Source of the DNA: Globodera rostochiensis | Lineage: Eukaryota; Nematoda; Chromadorea; Rhabditida; Heteroderidae | Length of the DNA stretch: 64,000 nucleotides | Reading direction: 5' to 3' | NCBI GenBank assembly: GCA_018350325.1 | Contig: JAEVLN010000008.1 | Coordinates: 744,001-808,000, forward strand | Shown: in pieces, positions 53,979 to 64,000 of the stretch | How positions within the stretch are numbered: the stretch's first letter is position 1 | How the letters are laid out: each line of letters begins with the position of its first letter | Notes under the pieces: generated by a model | The model's input: only the letters and a program-made list of their open reading frames with translations | The model's database searches: none | What the model was told of the DNA's origin: nothing | Position numbers and translations under genes: made by a program

Positions 53979-56900
53979 TAGTGAGGCCAGACGGCTGCTG
54001 ATTGCGCACGCGACGCCAAATGAAGAATGTTCATCATTTTGCTTTCTTTAATAATAATTTGTCTTTATTCGAAAAAGGTGCAATTTGTGATCGATAAATT
54101 TTGTCTATGATATTTTATTTGATTTTTTTTACCTTTTATTTAAACCTAAAGAACCATAAATTGCTTAATTATCAGCCAACTCTTGCGAATCTACCGAATG
54201 TCCAGATTCGGACATTTGAACATAATTTTTATGGCGCCGTGTATTTTGATGCCATTAATTTACGCCCACTTTTTTCCAAATTGGGCTTCAACGAGGTTCA
54301 TATAAAGGTGCCAATTTCTTTTTATGGTTTGTATTAATTTTGTCCATTCATTCAAAATGCGGGGGACACAAAAATCCGTTTTTTTTTTTGTCAGTTTCAT
54401 GCTAATTTTTGTCGTTTGTCCGCACATTTGGCGCTTTTTTCCGTCTCTATGGTAACACGTCGCCGCTATGTGCCGTCTCCAATGCGCGGCCGTCCTTTCC
54501 CCCGAGGGTTTACTCATTTTGCCAGGGGCGGAAGTTCTTGGCAAATGTCGGACAAAGGCTCTGAGAGAAGACCCCGGGGGGAGGAATGAATCAATCAATG
54601 AATGGTCAATTAAATGGGAGACATTAAATGCCGGCGGGGGGGGGGGGGGGGGGGGGGGGGGGAGGGGGGGTAATGATTACTTAGACAAGACAGGCACACT
54701 AATAAAATAACAACGACAACTCACACACAATGGGACGACGGACGGCGTGTTGTCCCATTTCGAACATTTCATTATACCCAATAAATAACATTTATTTTTA
54801 GTTCAGAAAAAAACAAATTTTTGTCATAAATGGCGTGTTTGGAGTTGTTCAACGTCTTCTTTTTTGAGGATTCACTTTACCAGTGCGGATGAGAGGATTT
54901 TCGATGTTTTGGCCCAAAGATAAAATTGCGAATATTTAATTTGTGGGGCAAAATGAGCAAAACTGTGGGAAAGAATAAATATGTCCTCACAGCGTACGTC
55001 TTTTAGCGCACAAATCCGCGCAAATCTCACCAATAAATTATATTAACGTTGGTTAAATCGCTTTTTAATTAATTTAAATTCTTTTTTTGACTATTATACA
55101 AAAATGGAAATATTCTAGGAATAATAATAAAGTCCTAAATATGCAACCAAATTTTTAGCCAACCGTCGTCACTCAGTTTCTTTTACATCCATTTTCAATA
55201 TGTTTCCGCCACATTTATCTTGCAGAACCCATTCCCCCCCCCCCCCCCCCGACCATTATAGACCCTTCCCCCCCCCAAACCTCCGTTCATGCCCCCCCCC
55301 CGTGCCATTTTTGCCTCCCCCCCCCTTTCTTATCCCCTCAGGGCTCAAGCGTATCCATCTCAGACCGCATCCAATTATTCATGCCCCGAGGGCAAAAAAG
55401 CGTCAATTTGTAAGAAAAAGCGGAAAGTCCTCTTAATTATGTCCCAAAGATCGATTCAGAGTTGGAATTCGCCACTTTCAAAGAATGGCGTAAAGGAAGA
55501 GAGGAACGGCCTCTGGCCAGAAATTTTGGGAATTTTTTTTTAAATTAAAGCGACGGCATTTAAATGATATTTTCAAAGATGGATACTCTCGACTCGAGAA
55601 CAGATTAAATACAATCATTAAACACTAAATAGCAACTTTATTTAAGCAATACATATTATGTGCTGACACAGCCTCAACAAATTTTATATTTTTGAGGAAT
55701 TGCGCGTCACTTTTGGCCCAAAAAAACGGCGCTTTTCCTTTGAGCAGAATAAACAAAAGCACAGCAATTTGCGCTTTTAGACTCACAATAATGGCATGCA
55801 AATTGGCACTGCAATAATATTCTTCGGGACTGCCCTTTAAACTCGCTAATTTGAAGCGGGACATTTCCGGTCAGCATTTCATCAAAATTTATCAATTTGT
55901 ACTCGAAAATTTTTGAAAAAAACTTGAATTTCAACAAATTATTAATTCAGCATAAAATTGCCAGTCCGTCGGCCATACGCCATTGTCCGAGGAGTAACCG
56001 CCGCTGTCGCTGCTGCCACGGGCAGCAACCGACACTGACAACGTCTCCAAAGGGATGCCGACGAAGAGGATGGCACCAACCGGCAATTAATGGCATTCCG
56101 GCTGGGCCATCACACACACAATAAAGGTATGAATGGGGGGGGGGCATGAATATGTAAAAAAGGTTCATCCCAGAATGGGCAGGGTTAAAATGGAAAGTGT
56201 CGTAAATAAAGATTTGTACCGTACATTCATAGAAATGAATTTAACTTTATTTGTCAGCGTACAATTTTTTGTCAAAGCGTGTGAACTTTCGTGGCACAAA
56301 TCATTTAGTCTTTGCTTAATGAGAAAATTGTGCTGTTGGCACTGTCCCTGTCCGCCCTTCTCTCTCTCCTCCAATTGCGGCGTCCCCCCGGAAAAGGAAA
56401 TCCAATTAAAATGCCTTGGGCGAAATGCCTTAGCATATTTCCCCCGAGGGAAGCGATTCTCACCCCACGGAGAAGGAGGTCAGATTTCGGCAGCATTTGG
56501 TGCCATTGCCAAGCATTTCATGCAAACACAATTAGCGCTTTTTCGCGTTAGGTCACTTCATTTACGCATAAACAAATAATTTTTATGAATTTACATCATT
56601 TTTGATAATGAAAAAGAATTTTTCCCCAAAATATTCAGAAAAAAACACTGAGGCCAATGATCGATGGTTAATTAATTGGCACTTTTTCTCAGAAAATTTC
56701 AAGCCCTTTTAAAAAAGAATATCTTTTTTTTAATTTATAAATGTCACTTATATTTGGCCCTATTTTAATTATTGATTGTTTTTTATTATTTTGAATATTC
56801 CAACTCCTTCCCTAAGTCAGAATGTTTTGTGAATTTCATCGAACAATTAAACGTTTTAATAACAATAATAATGCATCATCGACCACCGTTTTTTGGCGGT

Positions 56901-57507
56901 GCCGTCAGCTCAATGCACCACGGCATTAGTGCCGCCGCCCCCACAGTAACTCATCTGACCCCCCACCGCGTCCAATGCAACGGATTTAACCCGTTCCGCA
57001 GACGTAAGCAAACGCGGCATTTTTAAATTATTTTAACAGAGATAAATAAGCAAGAATGCGGTTGTCTTTTTTTGAAAAAAATGATTATTGGGTTTCTTTG
57101 AATAAAAACAGAAAACATTTTTATATAAAAGTCAATTGTACTAAATGGATGTTAATTGTTAATAATGTACAGCTTTAAAAATAATGTAAATGTTGACAGG
57201 TAATTGATGTTCAGTGGTAAAGTAAACTTTTGTGGGGGTTCAGCTTATTTTTCGCTGGTTGTTGTTTTTGGGGGCTTTATTAGTTACTACGCCTGCGGGG
57301 ATATATAAGCATTTTGTGACTTAATCACAAAATGGCTTCATCCCTCTCTCTTCTAAAGCTTATTAGCATCGATATTTTCTTTTTGCATCACTAAACACAC
57401 GCAAACAGCACATCCCCCCACCCACTCCCCCTCCATATAAATGCTAAAAAACATGCAAAACTGCCAAAACCCCCAAAAAATTTTATTGGACGAATGGAAT
57501 TTTTTAT
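53979..57507. other. Intergenic, no supported gene; homopolymers and one exon-like orphan
   Basis: An exon-like stretch at about 54175-54309 (+) encodes NVQIRTFEHNFYGAVYFDAI and LRPLFSKLGFNEVHIK between an AG acceptor and GT donor, but no partner exons were found. A G run of about 30 lies at 54634-54669. C runs lie at 55235-55250, 55270-55300 and 55318-55325. GC-richer patches at 55960-56110, 56360-56500 and 56880-57010 have open frames on both strands without motifs. A TATA-like GATATATAAGC at 57300-57310 lies about 200 bp before the innexin start. Confidence 0.4.
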
Positions 57508-60500
57508 ATGCATAAAAATTTCCATGCCAACATGGCCAGCAGTAATTGTAAAAAGGAGCAAGAAGAAACGGCTGAGAGGTCGCCGGAAATTGGCGGAAAT
57601 TCCGGGTTAATTATTTGGACAAATTCAGGCGGATTACACGGTCGCGAAACCTCACACTATCAACAAGCCGCATTTTTTGAGCTTGGCGCCATGATTCTCC
57701 AGAATATGTTCGGTAAAATTTGATTAAAGTTAAAATTTATTTTGAAAATTTAAATACGCCCTTAGGCGCCCTCTCTTTCCTGCGGTTCCAAAAGGACGAC
57801 GACCTTGTTGATCGGCTGTCCTATTTCTACACGTCCTCCTTCCTCATTATGATGGCAGTTTTGGTCAGCTTCAAGCAGGTGGTTGGCTGTTGTTTCCCCC
57901 CGAATTTATTTGAAAAAACTTTACCATTTTTCACTTTCAGTTTGGAGGCCGGCCCTTGGAGTGCTGGGTGCCTGCGCAATTCACTTCCTCGTGGGAGGCG
58001 TACACAGAAATGTTTTGTTGGTCTGAAAACACTTATTTTGTGCCCGTTGAGGAGGTAACAAATTTAAATTTAATTTTAATTTAAATTAATTTTAAAAAAC
58101 GGTTCAAAATCAGGACATCCCGGAGGACGTTGCAGAACGCGAGTTCCGCAAAATTTCATACTACCAATGGGTGCCTTTCTTTCTGCTCATTCAGGCAAGT
58201 GCAGGCAGCGTCTAGTACGGCACTTCTTTTGCATTTATTTTTGGAAGAATAAAAAATGAACAAAATGCCAACAAAAAAAAACATTAATTTCAAAAAGGTT
58301 AAAATAATCCTTCCCTTCCAGGCCTTCCTGTTCTACGTGCCCTGCCTAATATGGCGGCTAATGAGCGACAAATCAGGTAGTGCAGCAGAGCTTTATTAAT
58401 TCTAAACTTTAAAAAAGGTATTCGGCTGAATGATATTGTGCAGATGGCCACGGAGAAAGAGAACATCGAACCCGAATACCGTAAAATGAATGCCAATTTG
58501 GAAAAATTAAAATTTAATTTGCCTCAAGGCATGCGAACCATCGAATCGCTAGCACGGCACATCGAAGCCGCCCTCAGGCATTTTCCATTTCTGATAATTA
58601 CAAATTAAAAGCATTTGATTAACCTTAAAGGTACCAGCACACGGCAACCTCCAGGACACAATACACTCTCCATCGCGTGTTCAAATGCTTTAATTTGCGC
58701 TATTACGAAAGCTATGTGACCGGAATGTATTTGGTTTGGCCAACCATTTATTTGAATAAATCAGCAGCCTTTTAATATTTTAATTTAGGCCACTAAAGTG
58801 TTTTATGTCGGAAATGTGCTGACAAATGTAAGTCATTTTTTAATTAAATTCATACAATTAAAGAAAAAATTAATTAATTAATTAATTACTTATATTTCCG
58901 TTGCATTTTTATTTTAGTTGTTGTTGGTCAACAAATTTTTGGAGACCAACAATTACTCCATTTACGGGTTGGGCGTTTTGTACGATTTGTTGCTGCTTGG
59001 CAAATCGTGGACACAGTCCGGTTGTTGGGGGATGGCACACAATTGGAATATAATTATTTAATATTGACAAATAATTGAAAATGTTTATTAATTCAATTAT
59101 AATTTCATAAAACAATTTATGTGAAGGCAATTTCCCGCGCGTAACGCTGTGCGACTTTGAAGTTCGCGTTTTGGGGAACATTCAAAGGCATTCCGTCCAG
59201 GTTTTCGGAGACAAAAATTGAATTTTACGACTGAATTTGCCCCCCAAAGTGTGTGCTGGTGATCAACATTTTCAACGAGAAGATCTTCATCTTGCTTTGG
59301 CTATGGTTTTGCGTGCTGTTCTTCATCACTCTGTTCGACGGTCTTTACTGGTTCAGCGTGTCGCTGTTCCACAGAGACCGTTTCCGATTTGTCCTCCGCC
59401 ATTTGGAGGTTTTTCAACAAATTTATGTGATCAAAGATTTGCTAAATTTAGCTCACTTCCGATCCGGATCGGCCAGAATTGTTTCGTAAGGAGAAGCGAA
59501 AGCAAGTGGAGCATTTTCTGAAGGCATACCTTAAGGTTTTTTGTGTGAAAGAGTCCCATCAATTAGCTTTATTGAAGATTGACGGTGTTTTGGTGCTTCG
59601 AATGATCGCGCTTCACGCGGGTGTGATGTACTGTACTGAAATCACGGACGCATTATGGAAGCGCTATCTCTCCCAACACCCGGAGAATCTGATCGACGAA
59701 GACTCAGTACTGATCAATTTCGCACGGTCCGATTTTTTAGATTATTTATTTGGGAATAAAATATTAAAACAGCCCCCCGAGGAAGCCCCCCCCCCCCAAT
59801 TAATAACTTTCTTTAGTAATCAATCCATCCGACGGCGAATTGGCTGCAGTGCCTCTTCAGCATCGTTGGCGCCGAATCACAACGGAACTTCCGGTGGCAG
59901 TGCGGGCCGAAGGGTTATCCAAAGGTTTTTGTTGACTCATTTCAATTAATTGATAATTATAAAATAAATATTCATTGAATAAATATTCATTTATAACTCA
60001 TTTCAATTTATTGATACCTGATTATAAAATAAATATTCATTGTAACATTTCAATTAATTGATACCTAATTATAAAATAAATATTCATTGTAACTCATTTC
60101 TTATTAATTGATACCTAATTATAAAATAAATATTCATTGTAACTCATTTCTTATTAATTGATACCTAATTATAAAATAAATATTCATTGTAACTCATTTC
60201 AATTAATTGATAATTATAAAATAAATATTCATTGAATTGAATAAATATTCAATTATACAAAAAATATTCATTGTAACTCATTTCAGTTAATTGATACCTA
60301 ATTATAAAATAAATATTCATTGTAACTCATTTTTTATTAATTGATACCTAATTAAAAAATAAATATTCATTTAACTCATTTCAATTAATTGATACCTAAT
60401 TATAAAATAAATATTCATTGAATTGAATAAATATTCAATTATACAAAAAATATTAATTGTAACTCATTTCAGTTAATTGATACCTAATTATAAAATAAAT

Positions 60501-63071
60501 ATTCATTGTAACTCATTTCAATTAATTGATAATTATAAAATAAATATTCATTGAATAAATATTCATTTATAACTCATTTCAATTTATTGATACCTGATTA
60601 TAAAATAAATATTCATTGTAACATTTCAATTAATTGATACCTAATTATAAAATAAATATTCATTGTAACTCATTTCTTATTAATTGATACCTAATTATAA
60701 AATAATTATTCATTGTAACTCATTTCTTATTAATTGATACCTAATTATAAAATAAATATTCATTGTAACTCATTTCAATTAATTGATAATTATAAAATAA
60801 ATATTCATTGAATTGAATAAATATTCAATTATACAAAAAATATTCATTGTAACTCATTTCAGTTAATTGATACCTAATTATAAAATAAATATTCATTGTA
60901 ACTCATTTTTTATTAATTGATACCTAATTAAAAAATAAATATTCATTTAACTCATTTCAATTAATTGATACCTAATTATAAAATAAATATTCATTGAATT
61001 GAATAAATATTCAATTATACAAAAAATATTAATTGTAACTCATTTCAGTTAATTGATACCTAATTATAAAATAAATATTCATTGTAACTCATTTCTTATT
61101 AATTGATAATTATAAAATAAATATTCATTGTAACTCATTTCAATTAATTGATACCTAATTATAAAATAAATATTCATTGTAACTCATTTCTTATTAATTG
61201 ATACCTAATTATAAAATAAATATTCATTGTAACTCATTTCAATTAATTGATACCTAATTATAAAATAAATATTCATTGTAACTCATTTCTTATTAATTGA
61301 TACCTAATTATAAAATAAATATTCATTGTAACTCATTTCTTATTAATTGATACCTAATTATAAAATAAATATTCATTGTAACTCATTTCTTATTAATTGA
61401 TACCTAATTATAAAATAAATATTCATTGTAACTCATTTCTTATTAATTGATACCTAATTATAAAATAAATATTCATTGTAACTCATTTAATTAATTGATA
61501 CCTAATTATAAAATAAATATTCATTGTAACTCATTTCTTATTAATTGATACCTAATTATAAAATAAATATTCATTGTAACTCATTTCTTATTAATTGATA
61601 CCTAATTATAAAATAAATATTCATTGTAACTCATTTCTTATAAATATTCAATTATAACTCATTTCAATTAATTGATAAATTTCAAATAAATATTCATTGT
61701 AACTCATTTCAATTACTTTAATTGATAATTATAAAAATTCATTTATTTTCAGGACAACGCACGCCCGACTCTCGCGCTTTCTCTCCTACCGTCAATCGCC
61801 TGGATCCAGTGGCGGGACTCCATCGCCCGGAACGGCGGCGGCGGCTGCGACGGGTGTCACCTACCGAACAACGCCGCGACATTCTGGCGGAGTTGAACAG
61901 GTACTTACTGAAAGGCTGATATTACACAATCTAAAATTGTTTTATTTGTAACCTTTTTACTTCAATTATAAAAAGATTGTGCACTTATATTGTTAGAAGT
62001 AAACAAATTCCAACTCTTGTGGAGACATTGTCAATGTTTTAATTGAATTTGGTGATAGTATTGAAAATCCAGAGAATTTCGGGTTAGGGCCGTCTGTCCC
62101 GTTGCTCGTCTCCGTTGCCGACAACGGGGCGAACTGTCGCGGAGGTTGGCTCGGACACTCACAGCGGACAGTTGAGAAGGGTCGGAAGTCGGTTGTTGAT
62201 CGGCAGCGACAGCCCCGCCGCCAACACGCAAGTGATCGTCACCCCGTCGAGCAGGTCAGCCAAAGGTACTTCCTCCACTCAGCGGAGGTCGGCGCTAGCA
62301 CAAATCTTTTAGCTCAAAAAAACTTTGAAATCGAATCTCACATTAAAAACCGGTTTTAAGTTTTATTTCGGGACTCGATTGTTTATTTCTATCCAAAATT
62401 TAATGTCCAATTTGTCCCTTTAAGGCCATCATCTCGACAGGACAACCAATTGAAACGGAATCAGCAACTGCAAAACCGCAGTGAGGGGGACGAATTGGAT
62501 TTGTGTGCCCGAAAGGAGGAGCGTCAAGGAAGTGTGGCAAGTTCGGAGCTCAGTTTCTTGGCAATGTCGCCCACTGACAAACGAAAATTCTCCTCCAAAG
62601 CCTTTAACATTAAGGTAGATTATATTCGTTTTTTATACAAATCAGCGGTTACCGTCGCCAAATCCGCCGCCAATTTTTTTTCAAAAAATAAAATTGCATT
62701 TTTTGACCAATTTATTTAAACTTCAAAATTGCCTTCCGCCAATTGGCACTTTCAACTGACGATACATTTTTCCGTAATTCTTTTGCATAGTGAAGGCGCC
62801 GCTGAAGAGTCCGCTGAAAGCGTTGCGCTCTGCCGTTCTGTCCAAAAAGTCCACCGCCTCCGCGGGCAGCGGCGTGTCCATGGAAGAGCCTTCGTCCGCC
62901 GTGGCCAACCATCGGCAGCACCACCACTCGTCCCCCGCCCTGCCGTCCTCCGCCTCCGCCCAATACCGTCGCAAGATCAGCTTTCTTGGCACAGCCGAAG
63001 AAACGGGCGAACTGCCGGAGGAGGAGGAAAGCAGACGCTCTTCGGCGGAAAGGAACACCGCGGGACTCTGA
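57508..63071 (+). CDS. Innexin (gap-junction channel subunit) with long C-terminal tail
   Basis: N-terminus [20 protein letters not shown] (second ATG at 57532; 57508 is also in frame). The core reads [20 protein letters not shown]; loop 1 with its paired cysteines, [20 protein letters not shown] and [17 protein letters not shown]; and the signature [20 protein letters not shown] then VPCLIWR. TM3 follows ([20 protein letters not shown]), then loop 2 Cys ([11 protein letters not shown]) and TM4 ([20 protein letters not shown]), then [15 protein letters not shown]. The four-TM order fits innexins. The tail continues past a 1.8-kb intron (59925-61752): the phase is exact, giving RVIQR then [20 protein letters not shown]. 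Three more in-phase exons, Ser/Pro/Arg-rich (for example [20 protein letters not shown] and [20 protein letters not shown]), end at 63071. The tail of about 240 residues after the intron is a likely regulatory region. Confidence 0.85.
59925..61752. repeat. AT-rich satellite filling an innexin intron, 50-bp unit with about 576-bp higher-order period
   Basis: About 35 copies of a unit like TAATTATAAAATAAATATTC, then ATTGTAACTCATTTC, then TTATTAATTGATACC. The variant block containing TTGAATAAATATTCATTTAT occurs at about 59975 and again at about 60551, and sequence between matches, showing a duplicated block of about 576 bp. It lies wholly in the intron. Confidence 0.92.
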
Positions 63072-63381
63072 CAGATTGATCAGTCTGATCACTCACTGAT
63101 CATGTTCGATGTTGTTTCCCTGTCCCAAATGTTGTAATTGTATTGTATTGTATTAATGTTGATTTTGCCGTAATAAGAGCATATCTATCATTCGTTTCAT
63201 TTGTTTAAATAAAATCAGAATTAAAACAGCTCGGTAATTCAGTATTAGCACTCGCAGTGTTTTTGGCTCTGCAGAATTCTTTTTTTCCAGAAAATCTAAA
63301 ATTTTTAAATTTTATTCAATAAATTAAAGGCAACTTAATTCAATGATTATCGAATTCATTAGGAAGGCATTTAGGGAGGAA
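63072..63381. other. Short intergenic spacer
   Basis: AT-rich, stop-dense; contains a TGTATTGTATTGTATTAATG repeat near 63138-63158. No gene seen. Confidence 0.4.
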
Positions 63382-64000
63382 ATGGTCATGGGAATGATGA
63401 GATCGTTGAAAGGCGGGCAGAAGACATGGCATTTCATGTGCGCAATTAATTAATTAATTAGTTATAATGTGACGACATAAAAAGCAAAAATATGACTAAA
63501 AATCGATAGATTTTATGAAATTTCCATCTTATTTAAAGAAAAATTTTGAAAAATATAATTAATTTAATCTGTATTCTTTAATATTATTACAGCTTTTATT
63601 TGTTGTCGTCTTAAACGGAACAAAAGTGTCGAATGTCGCTGAGAACAACGATTTTTTAAGTGAATTATGGACCAATTTTCGTGAAAACGACTGCAAAATT
63701 AGTGAGCAGGTTACAATAAAGACCGAGCAGCTGAAGCTGTGCAACAATGAGGCAGACCATAAATTTGGAAAGTTTGGAGAGGCATTTGTGAAGGCTGAGT
63801 TGTACGACGGCGATTCAAATTTTTTAAAAAAACCTTCCAACGTTTGTAAAGCAAGAAGGTGAAGAAGCACGAGATCAATCAGTGCCGAACTATGATGGCA
63901 TCAAAAATATACGATCTGAAGTGGGAATTGGCCATGCTGCCGAGGGAATTGGCCATGGTGCCGAGGGAATTGGCCATGGTGCCGAGGGAATTGGCCATGG
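63382..64000 (+). CDS. Partial gene: probable secreted protein with Gly-Ile-Gly-His repeats, runs off the window
   Basis: An exon from 63593, after an ATTACAG acceptor, encodes LLFVVVLNGTKVSN and continues FLSELWTNFRENDCKISEQV, then TIKTEQLKLCNNEADHKFGK. If joined to an ATG-only exon at 63382-63384 (followed at once by a GT), the N-terminus becomes a signal peptide, the same arrangement as the gene at 52889. A likely short intron near 63788-63851 (GTGAAG...GTAAAG) leads to EARDQSVPNYDGIKNIRSEV and the heptad GIGHGAE repeated at least three times to the window end. Function is unknown. The start and the last intron are inferred. Confidence 0.4.
63923..64000 (+). repeat. 21-bp coding tandem repeat at window end
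   Basis: Copies of GGAATTGGCCATGGTGCCGA continue to the last base. The unit is seven codons, consistent with the GIGHGAE peptide repeat, and is cut off by the window. Confidence 0.8.

Overview
The window reads as nuclear DNA of a nematode, most likely a plant-parasitic tylenchid close to the cyst nematodes (Heterodera/Globodera type). It is AT-rich, and genes are broken into short exons by introns of mostly 45-100 bp. The gene set is animal (innexin, SLC26 transporter, PEX6, calcineurin-B-homologous protein, GH31 glucosidase, CHK-like kinase, APMAP/strictosidine-synthase-like protein). Two introns need GC-AG splice sites, which are unusually common in cyst nematodes. The species assignment is inference. 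All gene models were spliced by eye from reading frame, splice dinucleotides, phase and remembered family motifs, so internal exon limits are approximate.

Layout. 0-7.3 kb: decayed MFS sugar-transporter remnant (-), then a complete APMAP-like gene (-). 7.3-9.3 kb: a small secreted protein (-) and a small hypothetical gene (+). 9.6-14.1 kb: secreted or lysosomal GH31 alpha-glucosidase with a trefoil domain (-). 15.1-15.8 kb: a Tyr/Trp/Arg-rich 151-aa protein (+). 16.9-20.9 kb: PEX6 (+), with a tandemly duplicated splice acceptor inside an intron. 21.0-22.6 kb: methylenetetrahydrofolate reductase (-) that ends after the catalytic domain. 24.4-26.5 kb: putative secreted protein with helix-turn-helix repeats and a BED-like zinc finger (+). 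27.4-29.7 kb: CHK kinase-like (-). 30.7-34.4 kb: cobalamin-independent methionine synthase MetE (-). 36.7-39.0 kb: histidine-phosphatase gene (+). 39.8-41.0 kb: foldback-type repeat element. 42.6 kb: small membrane protein (+). 43.5-47.7 kb: SLC26/sulfate-permease family (+). 48.2-51.4 kb: CHP-like EF-hand gene (+) whose first intron is a 2.3-kb poly-C minisatellite. 51.7-52.1 kb: three tandem tRNA-Pro(AGG) genes (-). 52.9-54.0 kb: secreted Gly-Tyr-Lys-His repeat protein (+). 57.5-63.1 kb: innexin (+) with a 1.8-kb AT satellite intron. 63.4 kb to the end: start of another repeat protein (+).

The most interesting biology is the methionine cycle. An intron-bearing MetE, which animals normally lack, lies about 8 kb from an MTHFR that lacks the SAM-binding regulatory domain. 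MTHFR makes 5-methyl-THF and MetE uses the methylfolate (family enzyme: the polyglutamate form) to methylate homocysteine without vitamin B12. Plants contain essentially no B12, so a plant-feeding worm that replaced or backed up its B12-dependent enzyme would make sense. The second theme is an unusual density of minisatellites and G/C homopolymers, mostly inside introns.
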